Of a DNA stretch of 64,000 nucleotides, positions 49,301-56,302 are shown piece after piece. The translations under genes and the position numbers were made by a program. Positions within the stretch are counted from its first letter, which is position 1. Each line of letters opens with the position of its first letter. The notes under the pieces were generated by a model. The model was not told where the DNA came from. It saw only the letters and a list, made by a program, of their open reading frames with translations, and searched no databases. The DNA is from Actinacidiphila alni. Lineage in GTDB: Bacteria > Actinomycetota > Actinomycetes > Streptomycetales > Streptomycetaceae. The DNA lies in NCBI RefSeq assembly GCF_900112845.1, contig NZ_FONG01000018.1:114267-178266 (forward strand), in the 5' to 3' direction.

Positions 49301-52300
49301 ATCGAACGAAACAGGAAAGCTGTCGGAACCGACTGTCTGGGTCGAAAGACGGCCCAGCGTGTCGTACACGGAGTATGTGGTCTCACCCGACGGGCCGATC
49401 AGCTCCGAGACTTCACCCGCGCCGTAACCGTCGGCATAGTGATAACGGGTCACAAGCCCGCGCGGGTCCGTGACCGTAGCTACCATGCCGAAGGTTTCAT
49501 CGTGCTTGGAACCACCGCCGTCGGTGTACGTTTCCTTCCCCGTGTAATAGGTGTACCGCGTCGTACGGCCCGCTGGGTAGTCGGCAGTCGGCGGCGTGGT
49601 CACCGAGGCCAGAGCACCGAAGGCTGTGTACGTGTACGCGGTGCGATAGGCCGGATTCGCAGTGCCGGTGGCACCGGAGCGCGCGTCGGCCGCAAAGAGT
49701 ACTTTTCCGTTCAGCGGGTCCAATGGATCGGCGGCGTTTGTATGGTAAGAGAAGTAAGAGGTCTGGCAGGAATTCGCCTGACGACAGGTCGTGGTCTGGA
49801 GTACGTTGCCGAACTTATCGTGCTGACGACTTGTCGTGTGTCCGTCGGGATCGGTGCTGACATCCTGGAATCCCATCGAGTCGTAGCCGAACGTCGTCCG
49901 GTGACCCATCACATCGGTAACGGCGATGGTTCGGTTGCCGTTGGTCGGGTCGTAGGTGAAACTCTCGGTCGCCTGATTCGGATCGGTGACCGACTCGACC
50001 GTGGTGGGCGTGCGCACGGTGGCCGAACCTTTGGCCCTGTACAGGCCGAGGGCCGCCTCAACTCCGGTCTGGTCGATGTCAGTCCGGTAAATGCCCACCT
50101 GACCGATCTCACCGTCGAAGTAGCCCTGGACGTTCGACGGAGGCTTGGGCCAGGAACCCGCGATGTACCCCGCGCCGACCGTGACTGTGGTCTGGCCAAG
50201 TGTTTCGGCCTGGCCCGCGATGGAAAGGCCCGTTCGTGTCGCCTGCTTCTGGCCATCGAGCCACAGCGTCTGCGTGGTTCCCGAAGCGGTCAGGACCACG
50301 AGATGCCAATTGCCGTCGTTGACCGTCGCCTTGGACGCCATCGGAGCGACGTGACCGTCCCACAATTGACCGTGCAGCAGACCATCTGCGCCGATGTAAA
50401 GAGCCGGGGTGTATTTGCCGGTGAGTACGGTACCGATCTGACCGTTCTGATACGACAGAAGCACACCGCCCGCCTGCTTGGTGTTGAACCACAGGGCGAC
50501 CGAGGCACTTCCGGTTGTGTCGTCCAGCGCTGCGGAGGGCAGCGAAAGATATGAGGAAGTGCCGTTGAATCCGGCGGCAGTGTCACCTCCCGGCCCGAAG
50601 ATGCCGGGCTCGCCGAGCATGACGTCGTTGTAAATGCCGTCGGTCGAGCCGTCGTTGGGCTGATCGATGCCGTACTGGTCGATGGACGTCAGGCCGGAAG
50701 GCTCGGTCATCGGGTAGTCGTATGACGGGCGGGTGCCGCGAACGACTCCGTAGTAGCCCACGTCGCTGCCCGTGGTGACCGGTGCGGCGAGCTGGTACGT
50801 GCCCCCGTCCTGATCTGTGACCGATGTGGCTCGGTCCGCGACCGCGTCGTAGCCGACTGCGAAAGCGGTCTTGCCCGAGGGAAGGGTGGAACCCGTGAGC
50901 TCCGTGGCCGCGAGGACAGCGGACGTGTACTCCTGCTGCACAGCGGGCAACCCGAGCGGGTGCTGGAGAAAGAAGGTGTCCTCGATCTGCCCGCTGAAGT
51001 ACCCCAGCGGATTGGCGGTGGGCAGCGCCGGCCACGTACCACCGAGTTGACCGGCACCGATCGTCGTATAGGGCTGGCTGCCCAGCACCGTGATGGTGCT
51101 ACCGCTGCGAGTCGCCACTTGTCGACCATCGAGGAAGAGAGTCTGGGACGTACGTGCCCCGGACAACACGACGAAGTGCCATTTGCCGTCGTTCACAGCG
51201 TTCGGTGACGCCATGGGCGTCACCTGGCCGTCCCAGAACTCAGCGTGGACCTTGCCGTCACTGCCGATATAGATCGACGGCGTGTAGTGGGTGGTGATGG
51301 TGGTGCCCGGTTTGCCGCTCTGCTGGGAGAAGAGGGTTCCACCGGCCTGGGTGGTGTTGAACCACAGACCCACGGCGAGATTGCTGCTGCTGGCAAGCAG
51401 GTTGTCCGGAAGGGCCAAGTATGAGCTCGTGCCGTTGAAATGGGCCGAGGTGGCAGAGGTGCCGGCAAGTGCGCCCGACTGCCCGAAGGTGAGGTTCGTC
51501 GGTGTGGCGTTGGTCAGCCCCTCGTTGATCACCACGTTGTCGGCTGCGGCAGTGGCCCCGGCTGCGTCGTTCAAGCGCCAGTAGTCAGTCGGATTGGAAT
51601 CCTGAATCATCGAGGAGAAGTGCGAACCCGACTGCGCTCCCGACGTGTAACTGTAGTTCGTGCACGCGGTGGACGAGGTGGTTTCCGAATCCGGCGGGCA
51701 CACTGCCTTCAGATGGCCGGTGCCGTCATAGGTATATGTCCACGGGGCAATCCTCGAAGGTGTGGACGGCGAGAACGCTTCAACGGTCTTGACGTGCGGT
51801 ACGTTCTTCTGTACGCCGCCGACAGTCACTTCCTGGACGCCCCAGGAGAGTTCCAGGTAACCCGCCTCGGGGCTTCCATTGGTCACCCCGTCATTGAAAC
51901 CGTTGTCCTGATCGACGGCGTAGCCGATGGTGATCGGCTCCCACGCCTGGACAGTGCTGCCGTCGGGAAGAGTGAGGTCGATGTCACTCCAGTAGAAGCC
52001 CATTCCATGTCCGTTGCGGTCACCGAACTGGGTGATGCCGAAATACGACTGCCCAGTCACCGGGTCGGTGGCCTGCCGCGTGAACACGTAACGCATACCG
52101 GACTTGTCGATAAGCGTGTAGCCCGAATCCCCATAGCCCGGAATCGGGTTCGAAAGGATTGCCGAGTCACCCGGGGGAGGACTGAAGGTGCCGTCTCCGT
52201 TGGCACCGAAACGCTCCTGCCGGCCATCGGCAAGGGTGATCAGAACGTTTCCTGTTCCATCGGAGTCCGGCGTCGCACGCATGTCGAGCAGTGAGGACCA

Positions 52301-53194
52301 CCCGGCGCCGAAAGCCTTGAACACGCCGGGGTCGAGGCTGTTGTACGTGCGCACGATCTGAGACTGGGCGCCGTCTGCAGGACCCGGCAGTGAAGCGTCG
52401 GTGGCCTGGGTCGAGTAGTCGCCCATCTGGGGGTCAACGCCCTTGACCGTACTGTCGTAAGGCGACACACCGAGGTGTGCGGTCACGAGCGGCTGAGGAG
52501 CGGCCGGCACATTGAAGTAGTCGGGCGCCGACCAGAGGGAGGCAGCCTGCCCATCGGTGACCTGGGCAGTCCAGTAGAACGTCTTGCCGTACGCGATTTT
52601 CCCAGCCGGAACGGTCCAACTGGGGGTGGCCAGAGCGCCGGAGCTGGCCAGTGCCGTTGTCGAACCGTTGGCATACAGGTTGAAGGAATAGCTGAGAGCA
52701 GTCCCAGGGTAGTTGTCCGCATCGTGCGCAGTGATGCTGAGCGTCGGCGCCAGGCTGTACACCGCGCCGTTGTTGCCGGGACTAAAGCTGTCAACAGTGG
52801 GGGGGGTTGTTGACAACGGGAAGGTTGTAACAGGTCTGGGCGACGCCGTATGTGGAAAAGAGCGTCCCGTTATAGGACATGTCCCAGCAAATCTGGTACG
52901 TCTTGCCGACCGCAAGAGCTGGGATGGCCGCGGTAACCGTAACCGGATGATTGGGCGCCACCGTTGAAGGCATGACCGCCGGCGTAGCGGCAGGGCTGGT
53001 GAGCAAAGTACGCGTGGTACCGGAAATCGTGTACAGCTGGTACGAGAGCTTGTATCCGTTCGTGGGCGTCCAAGTGGCGGTACCCTCGTTCTGGACGGTA
53101 ACTTGCCCCCAACCGGGCTTGTTGTTCCACGGCGATGCGTAGCTGACCTCCGAGTACGTGGCTCCGGCACCGTTCGGGGTGAACTCCACGGCAA
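43334..53194 (-). CDS. Giant RHS protein with LamG domains and C-terminal non-specific nuclease (frameshifted from its N-terminus)
   Basis: The open frame is 3286 codons, but recognisable protein begins only near codon 129 (TPPTVDSFSPGNNG, about base 52808); upstream codons are the wrong frame of the neighbouring ORF. In order: a short Ig-like region; LamG domains at about 535-765, 822-1042, 1585-1808 and 1818-2025, interleaved with RHS/YD repeats; RHS core end (NVNAAARWYNPVNGNF) near 2840; a charged coiled coil about 2890-2970; a Ser-rich linker; and a tip of about 110 residues with ARGHLIGYAFGGSNKDTRN and ANQSMFDYAES, matching DNA/RNA non-specific endonuclease toxins (RGHL-type HNH-like active site plus Asn). 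The secretion signal is in the separate ORF at 52791-54284. The downstream SUKH gene is the likely immunity partner. As written, expression would need a frameshift or re-initiation. Confidence 0.85.
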   Translation of the reverse strand: MPWSSPRTVPEPRTRRSATHRRGTTSPVGGKLPSRTRVPPLGRPRTDTSSRTSCTRFPVPRVLCSPALPLRRRSCLQRWRPIIRLRLPRPSQLLRSARRTRFAGTCPITGRSFPHTASPRPVTTFPLSTTPPTVDSFSPGNNGAVYSLAPTLSITAHDADNYPGTALSYSFNLYANGSTTALASSGALATPSWTVPAGKIAYGKTFYWTAQVTDGQAASLWSAPDYFNVPAAPQPLVTAHLGVSPYDSTVKGVDPQMGDYSTQATDASLPGPADGAQSQIVRTYNSLDPGVFKAFGAGWSSLLDMRATPDSDGTGNVLITLADGRQERFGANGDGTFSPPPGDSAILSNPIPGYGDSGYTLIDKSGMRYVFTRQATDPVTGQSYFGITQFGDRNGHGMGFYWSDIDLTLPDGSTVQAWEPITIGYAVDQDNGFNDGVTNGSPEAGYLELSWGVQEVTVGGVQKNVPHVKTVEAFSPSTPSRIAPWTYTYDGTGHLKAVCPPDSETTSSTACTNYSYTSGAQSGSHFSSMIQDSNPTDYWRLNDAAGATAAADNVVINEGLTNATPTNLTFGQSGALAGTSATSAHFNGTSSYLALPDNLLASSSNLAVGLWFNTTQAGGTLFSQQSGKPGTTITTHYTPSIYIGSDGKVHAEFWDGQVTPMASPNAVNDGKWHFVVLSGARTSQTLFLDGRQVATRSGSTITVLGSQPYTTIGAGQLGGTWPALPTANPLGYFSGQIEDTFFLQHPLGLPAVQQEYTSAVLAATELTGSTLPSGKTAFAVGYDAVADRATSVTDQDGGTYQLAAPVTTGSDVGYYGVVRGTRPSYDYPMTEPSGLTSIDQYGIDQPNDGSTDGIYNDVMLGEPGIFGPGGDTAAGFNGTSSYLSLPSAALDDTTGSASVALWFNTKQAGGVLLSYQNGQIGTVLTGKYTPALYIGADGLLHGQLWDGHVAPMASKATVNDGNWHLVVLTASGTTQTLWLDGQKQATRTGLSIAGQAETLGQTTVTVGAGYIAGSWPKPPSNVQGYFDGEIGQVGIYRTDIDQTGVEAALGLYRAKGSATVRTPTTVESVTDPNQATESFTYDPTNGNRTIAVTDVMGHRTTFGYDSMGFQDVSTDPDGHTTSRQHDKFGNVLQTTTCRQANSCQTSYFSYHTNAADPLDPLNGKVLFAADARSGATGTANPAYRTAYTYTAFGALASVTTPPTADYPAGRTTRYTYYTGKETYTDGGGSKHDETFGMVATVTDPRGLVTRYHYADGYGAGEVSELIGPSGETTYSVYDTLGRLSTQTVGSDSFPVSFDSIGQIHGGVSTTYAYDYLNRIVTKTGPATTDAVTGKSHTPRTEFGYDVDGRPVSEAVSDSTGGDATRTTITAYDDSDRVESVTDPAGLTTSYTYDEFGRKSTESDPDGVTYAYGYSPIGQLTTTTLKHWIGDPTTPSTATDLVTESRSYDPAGRLASVTDSMGRTTKYNYFDDDLLQSETVASGTTSAQTDKAYDYDAAGNVIWECDVWEDGSCARPTQYTVDQAGRTTRTVVDPSGANRTTVNTFDPDNNVLSQLLTGSGGDTRQIGFAYDALGNTTSQSVRTDASGPAGYWPLNEGAVTASDSSGNGFTGTPSAGVSWSAPGGNYAHFDGASGAVLTSGTPVVDTTKDFSVSAWAYLDSTSTTKDFTVVSQQGNQNSAFQIQYNHTTKTWGFVRPSSDTASPSATYNATATAPATAGVWTHLVAEYDAALGWMSFWVNGVQVSGVCQTCSDTLVIDPTPMASTSGVAIGRAKAAGAAVNFFPGRIRDVQLYSRDLSNNEVSELYVSGHTPEQSPVALGAAGWWKLDDGESAGAADLSGAGNPGKLNSATSWSSDNGGAAVFGGGGEIATVGPVADTSKSFSVSAWAKIAATPAGSWQTVVSQQGNTAAGFSLDYNPTAGRWAFDRATTDASAPATVGANSTAAPALNTWTHLVGTYDAPTGKLTLYVNGVAQGTASDTTPIASAGPLAIGRGYANGAAANRFNGSISKVQVYKRVLSAAEVGSLHTNGGTAGSAPLVTTTTYDERGLPTSTTDPRGNAAGATAADHTTRYTYDEAGQLVTTSYPEVAAETNGSDPQQIVPVTMAGYDTFGEQTESDDADGMISTSTFDPDGRLLAASQPAYTPPGASTAITPTTYYTYDGMGRPLTAEDPLGHTAHYVYDQLGNQVQETLPGGYVTHVGYDTDGEVLNTTDPAGAQTQATYNPLGQQITATQVERVPQPAVYTSTYGYDALGNRTTVTDPSQHTTTTGYNTLGEPITVKDPLGNTTKYTYDAAGQVVKSIAADGSATVFAYDLAERLLSTTQLDVNGVATSSTSNGYDADGNVVSATDARQHTSTASFDALNRTVSQTQPATATTSITTGFGYDAAGLETRYKDPNGNSTISTYNSLGLLESTADPSVTGQTAAADRTTTYAYDADGRPTTITRPGGVVLNNTYDVNGLLKTQSGSGAESATVTRSYTYDAAGRPTSVSTPDGSDGFGYDDRGLVVSMTGPSGSASYSYDENGQITSRTDATGTSSFSYDDDQQLNSETDPLTGTTIGIEYNSVHQPKKITYGTGGPTRSYGYDSEHRLKTDVLTNPQNATESSTTYGYNTNGQITSKDVVGGVGAGSSTYDYDFAGRLTSSTSGGASTGYGYDADGNRTSAGTVSATYNARDQLISVTNGSTSSSYSYTPRGSMASTTTDGSTITVSSDAYDEETATSDGSTYTYDGLGRLATVHSGGQNATFTYGDASNNAVSDGTDKFGRDADGGLISMADADGGDARFALRNSHGDITGSFTGTGSTLTGSVAYDPFGRATAASGDRTSLGYQGGWTDPGTGNVNAAARWYNPVNGNFTSADTVSNSPTPAVAANPYAYADDDPLDAGDTSGHDACTSDDLKAQEREWEAQAARAAAAAKASLEAFTKNFFASVAQMKRDNAAAQRRRDAENRAFNERIAQQSAQFEAEFNAAMNAPFATHSTYSPDGLPQTHNSSSYSGYSAFSGGHVPSSTSSASSGGGFNWGLAGAWSAVATTVPIAGKVTFDWLTSSAAEEVYAGLGELFSPFSYATQDCGANGVPTRPGQQNLGGSNPAPVLGTTPNEDTTSAISHAASSAVAATDTSTTTAEDEAEDKQPDYCNTGASRNAKGNITYMPRHRQGAFCVASGAFGDLSQSDYTGAERPRLRFQLPGFGDLPEDNKARGHLIGYAFGGSNKDTRNFVALYQQANQSMFDYAESPVLQAIKNGGHEFVQVTPVYGIPGDPIPTTVVFVAFGTIDETCVVYNKPTGGTVC

Positions 53195-54284
53195 TGTACG
53201 GATCGTTGGCGTAGAACTCCTTGGCGCCCTGCGCCGTGTTCGGCGCAGTCAGAACGAGGCCGTAATTTGGCGCCCAGCCATGGGCCCAGTTCATCGCCGT
53301 CTTACTACCCAGATTGATGCCTTCCCACTGGCGGCCGTTCGCACAGTCCGTGCCGGCGGCGAAACTGGCGGTGCCGATCTGAGTCGCCGCTGCCGGCCCC
53401 GGGAAACTATTGATCTTCGAGGCGTCCCAAGCGGATTTCACGGTAGCCACGTTGACCGGCTGGACGGAACAGTCGGTCAGCCCCTCCTGCAACCCTGAGA
53501 ACTCCGTGTCGAGCCACAACGTCGCGTTGACGACGTAGTCGTTGGCGAACTGAGTGCCGAAACCACCGAACTGCAGGAAGCTGTTGTAGTTGTGACCCTG
53601 GTACTGACCGACGTACAACTGCCCGTTGCCGTCGAAGTTCTGGGTGACTCCGGACTCCACGTAGGTGGCCGCAGAACTGTTGCCCTGCCCTGTCGGGTTG
53701 GATGCGGGCACCGTCCGATACGAGGCGTCAGCGACGTACGTGCCCGGATGACTCCCCGCCACCACCCCTGCCGACGATGCCCGGTTGATCCTTCGCCACA
53801 CTCCGCCGACCTGATGGTTGACCTGATGGGTGTACATCCTGGCCGTGTACGTACCATCGGCGTTCTTGAAGACGATGGAGTCCGGTGAGTCGAGCGACGG
53901 CACCTCCACGCTGGTCCGTGAGTCGAAGCCTCGAGTGTGACCGGGTACGGCCGTGGGAGCCGGCGCCTTGTGCACACGGCTTCCCGAGTCGGTAGGACGG
54001 TTCTGCCGGATGTGCGGACTGTACGGTTCGACGCTGCCTTTGGCACGCCCCGCGGCGGAAGCGCCGAGTCGGGAGGCGGCCCGACTTCCGTCGGCAGCGG
54101 CCGAAACCTGATGCTCGTGTCCGGCGGCCGTTCCCACCTGTTGCCGCGGCGTAACCGGAATTTTGGCACTCGTATGCACAGACGCTTCAGCGACTTGCGT
54201 GCCCTGCGCCGCCATGAGCGCGATGACGACAATGGAAACAACTGCTGAACGTAGTCTTACCCACGATGTGCGCGCTGATGACAC
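52791..54284 (-). CDS. Secretion/DNRLRE N-terminal module of the RHS protein, separated by a +1 shift
   Basis: 497 aa: signal peptide about 1-35 (LRSAVVSIVVIALMAAQGTQVAEAS), a linker, then a DNRLRE-type beta domain at about 200-360 (FANDYVVNATLWLDTEFSGL with two Cys blocks) and an Ig/fibronectin-like domain (WGQVTVQNEGTATWTPTNGYKL) to the end. The last residues read CYNLPVVNNPPHC-stop, whereas the next frame continues NNPPTVDSFSPGNNG without interruption of sense. So this is the N-terminal part of one protein of about 3650 residues. GTG 54284 has GGGGAC upstream. It is the counterpart of the separate DNRLRE/LamG protein of locus 1. Confidence 0.85.
   Translation of the reverse strand: MSSARTSWVRLRSAVVSIVVIALMAAQGTQVAEASVHTSAKIPVTPRQQVGTAAGHEHQVSAAADGSRAASRLGASAAGRAKGSVEPYSPHIRQNRPTDSGSRVHKAPAPTAVPGHTRGFDSRTSVEVPSLDSPDSIVFKNADGTYTARMYTHQVNHQVGGVWRRINRASSAGVVAGSHPGTYVADASYRTVPASNPTGQGNSSAATYVESGVTQNFDGNGQLYVGQYQGHNYNSFLQFGGFGTQFANDYVVNATLWLDTEFSGLQEGLTDCSVQPVNVATVKSAWDASKINSFPGPAAATQIGTASFAAGTDCANGRQWEGINLGSKTAMNWAHGWAPNYGLVLTAPNTAQGAKEFYANDPYIAVEFTPNGAGATYSEVSYASPWNNKPGWGQVTVQNEGTATWTPTNGYKLSYQLYTISGTTRTLLTSPAATPAVMPSTVAPNHPVTVTAAIPALAVGKTYQICWDMSYNGTLFSTYGVAQTCYNLPVVNNPPHC
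52799..52806 (-). other. C8 homopolymer at the frame break of the RHS gene
   Basis: Eight G on the plus strand (eight C in the mRNA). Seven C would read AAC CCC CCC ACT GTT GAC and join the two ORFs; eight give AAC CCC CCC CAC TGT TGA and stop. The tract sits precisely at the junction of homology. Confidence 0.85.
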
Positions 54285-54398
54285 CGCTGTCCCCGCCCCC
54301 AGAATGACGAACCCCCCTCAGGATTCGTGGCAGTCGTCTTATAACAGCGATGAGAAGCCGTCGTACATCCATCCGAACGAGGTCACCCACGCGCAAAT

Positions 54399-54427
54399 TT
54401 GGACACTTCGCGCACACCTTGTACACA
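54399..54427 (+). promoter_or_regulatory. Candidate promoter for the mycosin gene
   Basis: TTGGAC (54399-54404), 17-base spacer, TACACA (54422-54427), in the 257-base divergent region between the RHS locus and the protease. Moderate match to the main actinobacterial consensus; it would give a leader of about 105 bases. Confidence 0.35.
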
Positions 54428-54541
54428 ATATTGAAGGATTCATGGGGAACCTATGACGATGCTGACGCGCCCGTTGGGGCACGATCGTTCCGTTCCACGC
54501 ACGGCGACAAAGGTTCACAGCTCGGGGGGAGCGGCATCAAG

Positions 54542-55678
54542 GTGGGATCGCGATACAAGGTGCTCGCGGGCGCCGCGGCGGCGATCAGCGTCGTCCTCAC
54601 AGGTACTGCGTCAGCCGCGGAACAGGCTCCCGACCCGCGTGAATGGCCGCTCGACGCTCAACACTTCGATGCCACCAAGGCATGGGAGCTCAGCAAGGGC
54701 GCCGGCATCGTCGTTGCCGTGGTCGACACCGGCGTCAATTCCCACCATCCTGATCTGACAGGGCGTGTGCTTCCCGGTGTCGACCTCACGCTGGGGGCGG
54801 CGGACGGTCAGGTGGACGTCTCGCCGGACTCACATGGGACGTCCGTCGCCGGTGTGATCGCCGGAAACGGTGGTCCGTCGGGTCGGGGGATGTCCGGATT
54901 GGCTCCGGAAGCGCGGATACTGCCCGTCCGCGTGAGCAACGGCGAGGGCGTAAACGCCCTACCGCTGGCTCAGGGCATCGTGTGGGCAGCGCGCCACGGA
55001 GCGGCAGTCATCAACGTGTCGATGGGGATGGCCTCGGCCGACCCGCAAGTGCGCGAGGCCGTCGACTTCGCCGAATCCCACGACGTCGTCGTTGTCGCCG
55101 CGGCAGGCAATGCGGGCGCCACCGGCAATGTTCCTCAGTATCCGGCTGCGTTCCGCGGAGTCGTGGCCGTCGCGGGCAGCGACCGAAGTGGCGCCCCCTG
55201 GGTCCACAGCGAATCCGGTCCCTTCGTCTCACTCAGTGCACCGGCGACAGGGATCTGGTCCGTCAAGAGCGGCGGCGGCTATCTGACGGCTGACGGGACC
55301 AGCTACGCCGCTCCCTATGTCGCGGCAACTGCTGCCTTGCTGCGAGCGAAGTACCCACGAGAGACAGCGAGTCAGATCATTTCCAGGTTGGTGGGCTCCG
55401 CGGACCGTCCCCGTCACAGCGCCGGCCGCGACGACCGCTTCGGATTCGGCATCGTCGACCCGGTCAAAGCCCTGGAGGCGCCGACACCCTCCGCCGCCTC
55501 CGACCCTCTCAAGGTTCCCCCGGCCAAAGCCTCCGGAACGGCTCGTGCGGTCGGCAGCTCCTCGTCCGCCTTCCCTATTGCAGGCGTCGTCGGCGGCGGC
55601 GCGGCTGCCGCTGCTGCGGCGACGTTCGTCGTCGTACGCCGCCGGTCCGCCCGCCCGCGAACGGACCCGCCCCGATGA
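54542..55678 (+). CDS. Mycosin-like S8 (subtilisin family) serine protease, membrane anchored
   Basis: 378 aa. Signal peptide (VLAGAAAAISVVLTGTASAA), then the subtilase domain with triad Asp in AVVDTGVNSHHPDL, His in SPDSHGTSVAGVIAG and Ser in DGTSYAAPYVAATAA, the oxyanion Asn in VVVAAAGNAG, and a C-terminal transmembrane helix (VVGGGAAAAAAATFVVV) followed by RRR. The start region PREWPLDAQHFDATKAWELSKG and the C-terminal anchor are typical of MycP, the protease of type VII (ESX) secretion. No ESX components are in the window. GTG 54542 has GGGGGGAG upstream; the longer frame from 54350 is less likely. It overlaps the next gene (ATGA). Confidence 0.87.
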   Translation: MGSRYKVLAGAAAAISVVLTGTASAAEQAPDPREWPLDAQHFDATKAWELSKGAGIVVAVVDTGVNSHHPDLTGRVLPGVDLTLGAADGQVDVSPDSHGTSVAGVIAGNGGPSGRGMSGLAPEARILPVRVSNGEGVNALPLAQGIVWAARHGAAVINVSMGMASADPQVREAVDFAESHDVVVVAAAGNAGATGNVPQYPAAFRGVVAVAGSDRSGAPWVHSESGPFVSLSAPATGIWSVKSGGGYLTADGTSYAAPYVAATAALLRAKYPRETASQIISRLVGSADRPRHSAGRDDRFGFGIVDPVKALEAPTPSAASDPLKVPPAKASGTARAVGSSSSAFPIAGVVGGGAAAAAAATFVVVRRRSARPRTDPPR

Positions 55679-56220
55679 ACCGTCGCGCGGCCACATCGGG
55701 GCGGACCATGAGGAAAGCGCTTGTCCACCACCGCAAAGGGGTCGCTGCCGCCGGAGTCGTCGTTGCCGTCTCCGCGACATGGATTTTCCTGGGCACGAGC
55801 CGGCCGAAGACGACGGTCACCGCCGAAAATGTGTCACAGAACCTGCGCGCTTGCTTGGTGACAGGCCCGACGGGAGCCCAGGACGCGCCTCTCGTACAGG
55901 GCAGTTGGGACGGCCTGCAGGAAGCTGCAAGTCATAGCAAAGTCAATGCACAGCGCTTCTCCGTCCCGGACGTCAAACCCGACGTGGCACTCCCGTACAT
56001 CAACGGGGCGGTTCAGCAAAAATGCAAGGTGATCATCACCGTGGGCCCGTCCATACTGGCTGCGACAGAATCTGCAGCCGCCGCCAATCCCCGTCAGCGC
56101 TTTGCCATTGTCGGATCGACCAGCACACGGACCGGCGTCACGACAGTAGCGGCGACGGACGGCTCAACGGCGAAAGCCGCGGTGTCCAGACTCGTCAGTG
56201 GGCTCGTCTCCGCCCACTGA
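55675..56220 (+). CDS. Membrane-anchored BMP-like (substrate-binding fold) short protein
   Basis: 181 aa with an N-terminal hydrophobic segment (VAAAGVVVAVSATWIFLG) and no lipobox. The rest resembles one lobe of BMP/PnrA-type substrate-binding proteins (QGSWDGLQEAASHSK, ALPYINGAVQQKCKVIITVGPSILAATESAA, QRFAIVGST), about half the length of a full two-lobe protein. Start ATG 55675 overlaps the protease stop (ATGA), so the two are made together, probably as extracytoplasmic partners. No transporter genes accompany it, so a role in nucleoside uptake is unlikely. Function unknown. Confidence 0.7.
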   Translation: MNRRAATSGRTMRKALVHHRKGVAAAGVVVAVSATWIFLGTSRPKTTVTAENVSQNLRACLVTGPTGAQDAPLVQGSWDGLQEAASHSKVNAQRFSVPDVKPDVALPYINGAVQQKCKVIITVGPSILAATESAAAANPRQRFAIVGSTSTRTGVTTVAATDGSTAKAAVSRLVSGLVSAH

Positions 56221-56227
56221 GGCCGAG

Positions 56228-56294
56228 CCGACCCCCACGCCGCGCGGCCCGCGCCCCTTCGAGGGGGGCGCGGGCCGCGCGGCGTGGGGGTCGG
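56228..56294. repeat. Very long hairpin, right copy of the island-flanking repeat
   Basis: A perfect 30-bp stem (56228-56257 with 56265-56294) around TTCGAGG, between convergent genes, acting as a bidirectional terminator. Its inner part repeats the hairpin at 42721-42768 in the same orientation. Confidence 0.85.
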
Positions 56295-56302
56295 TGTACG
56301 GC

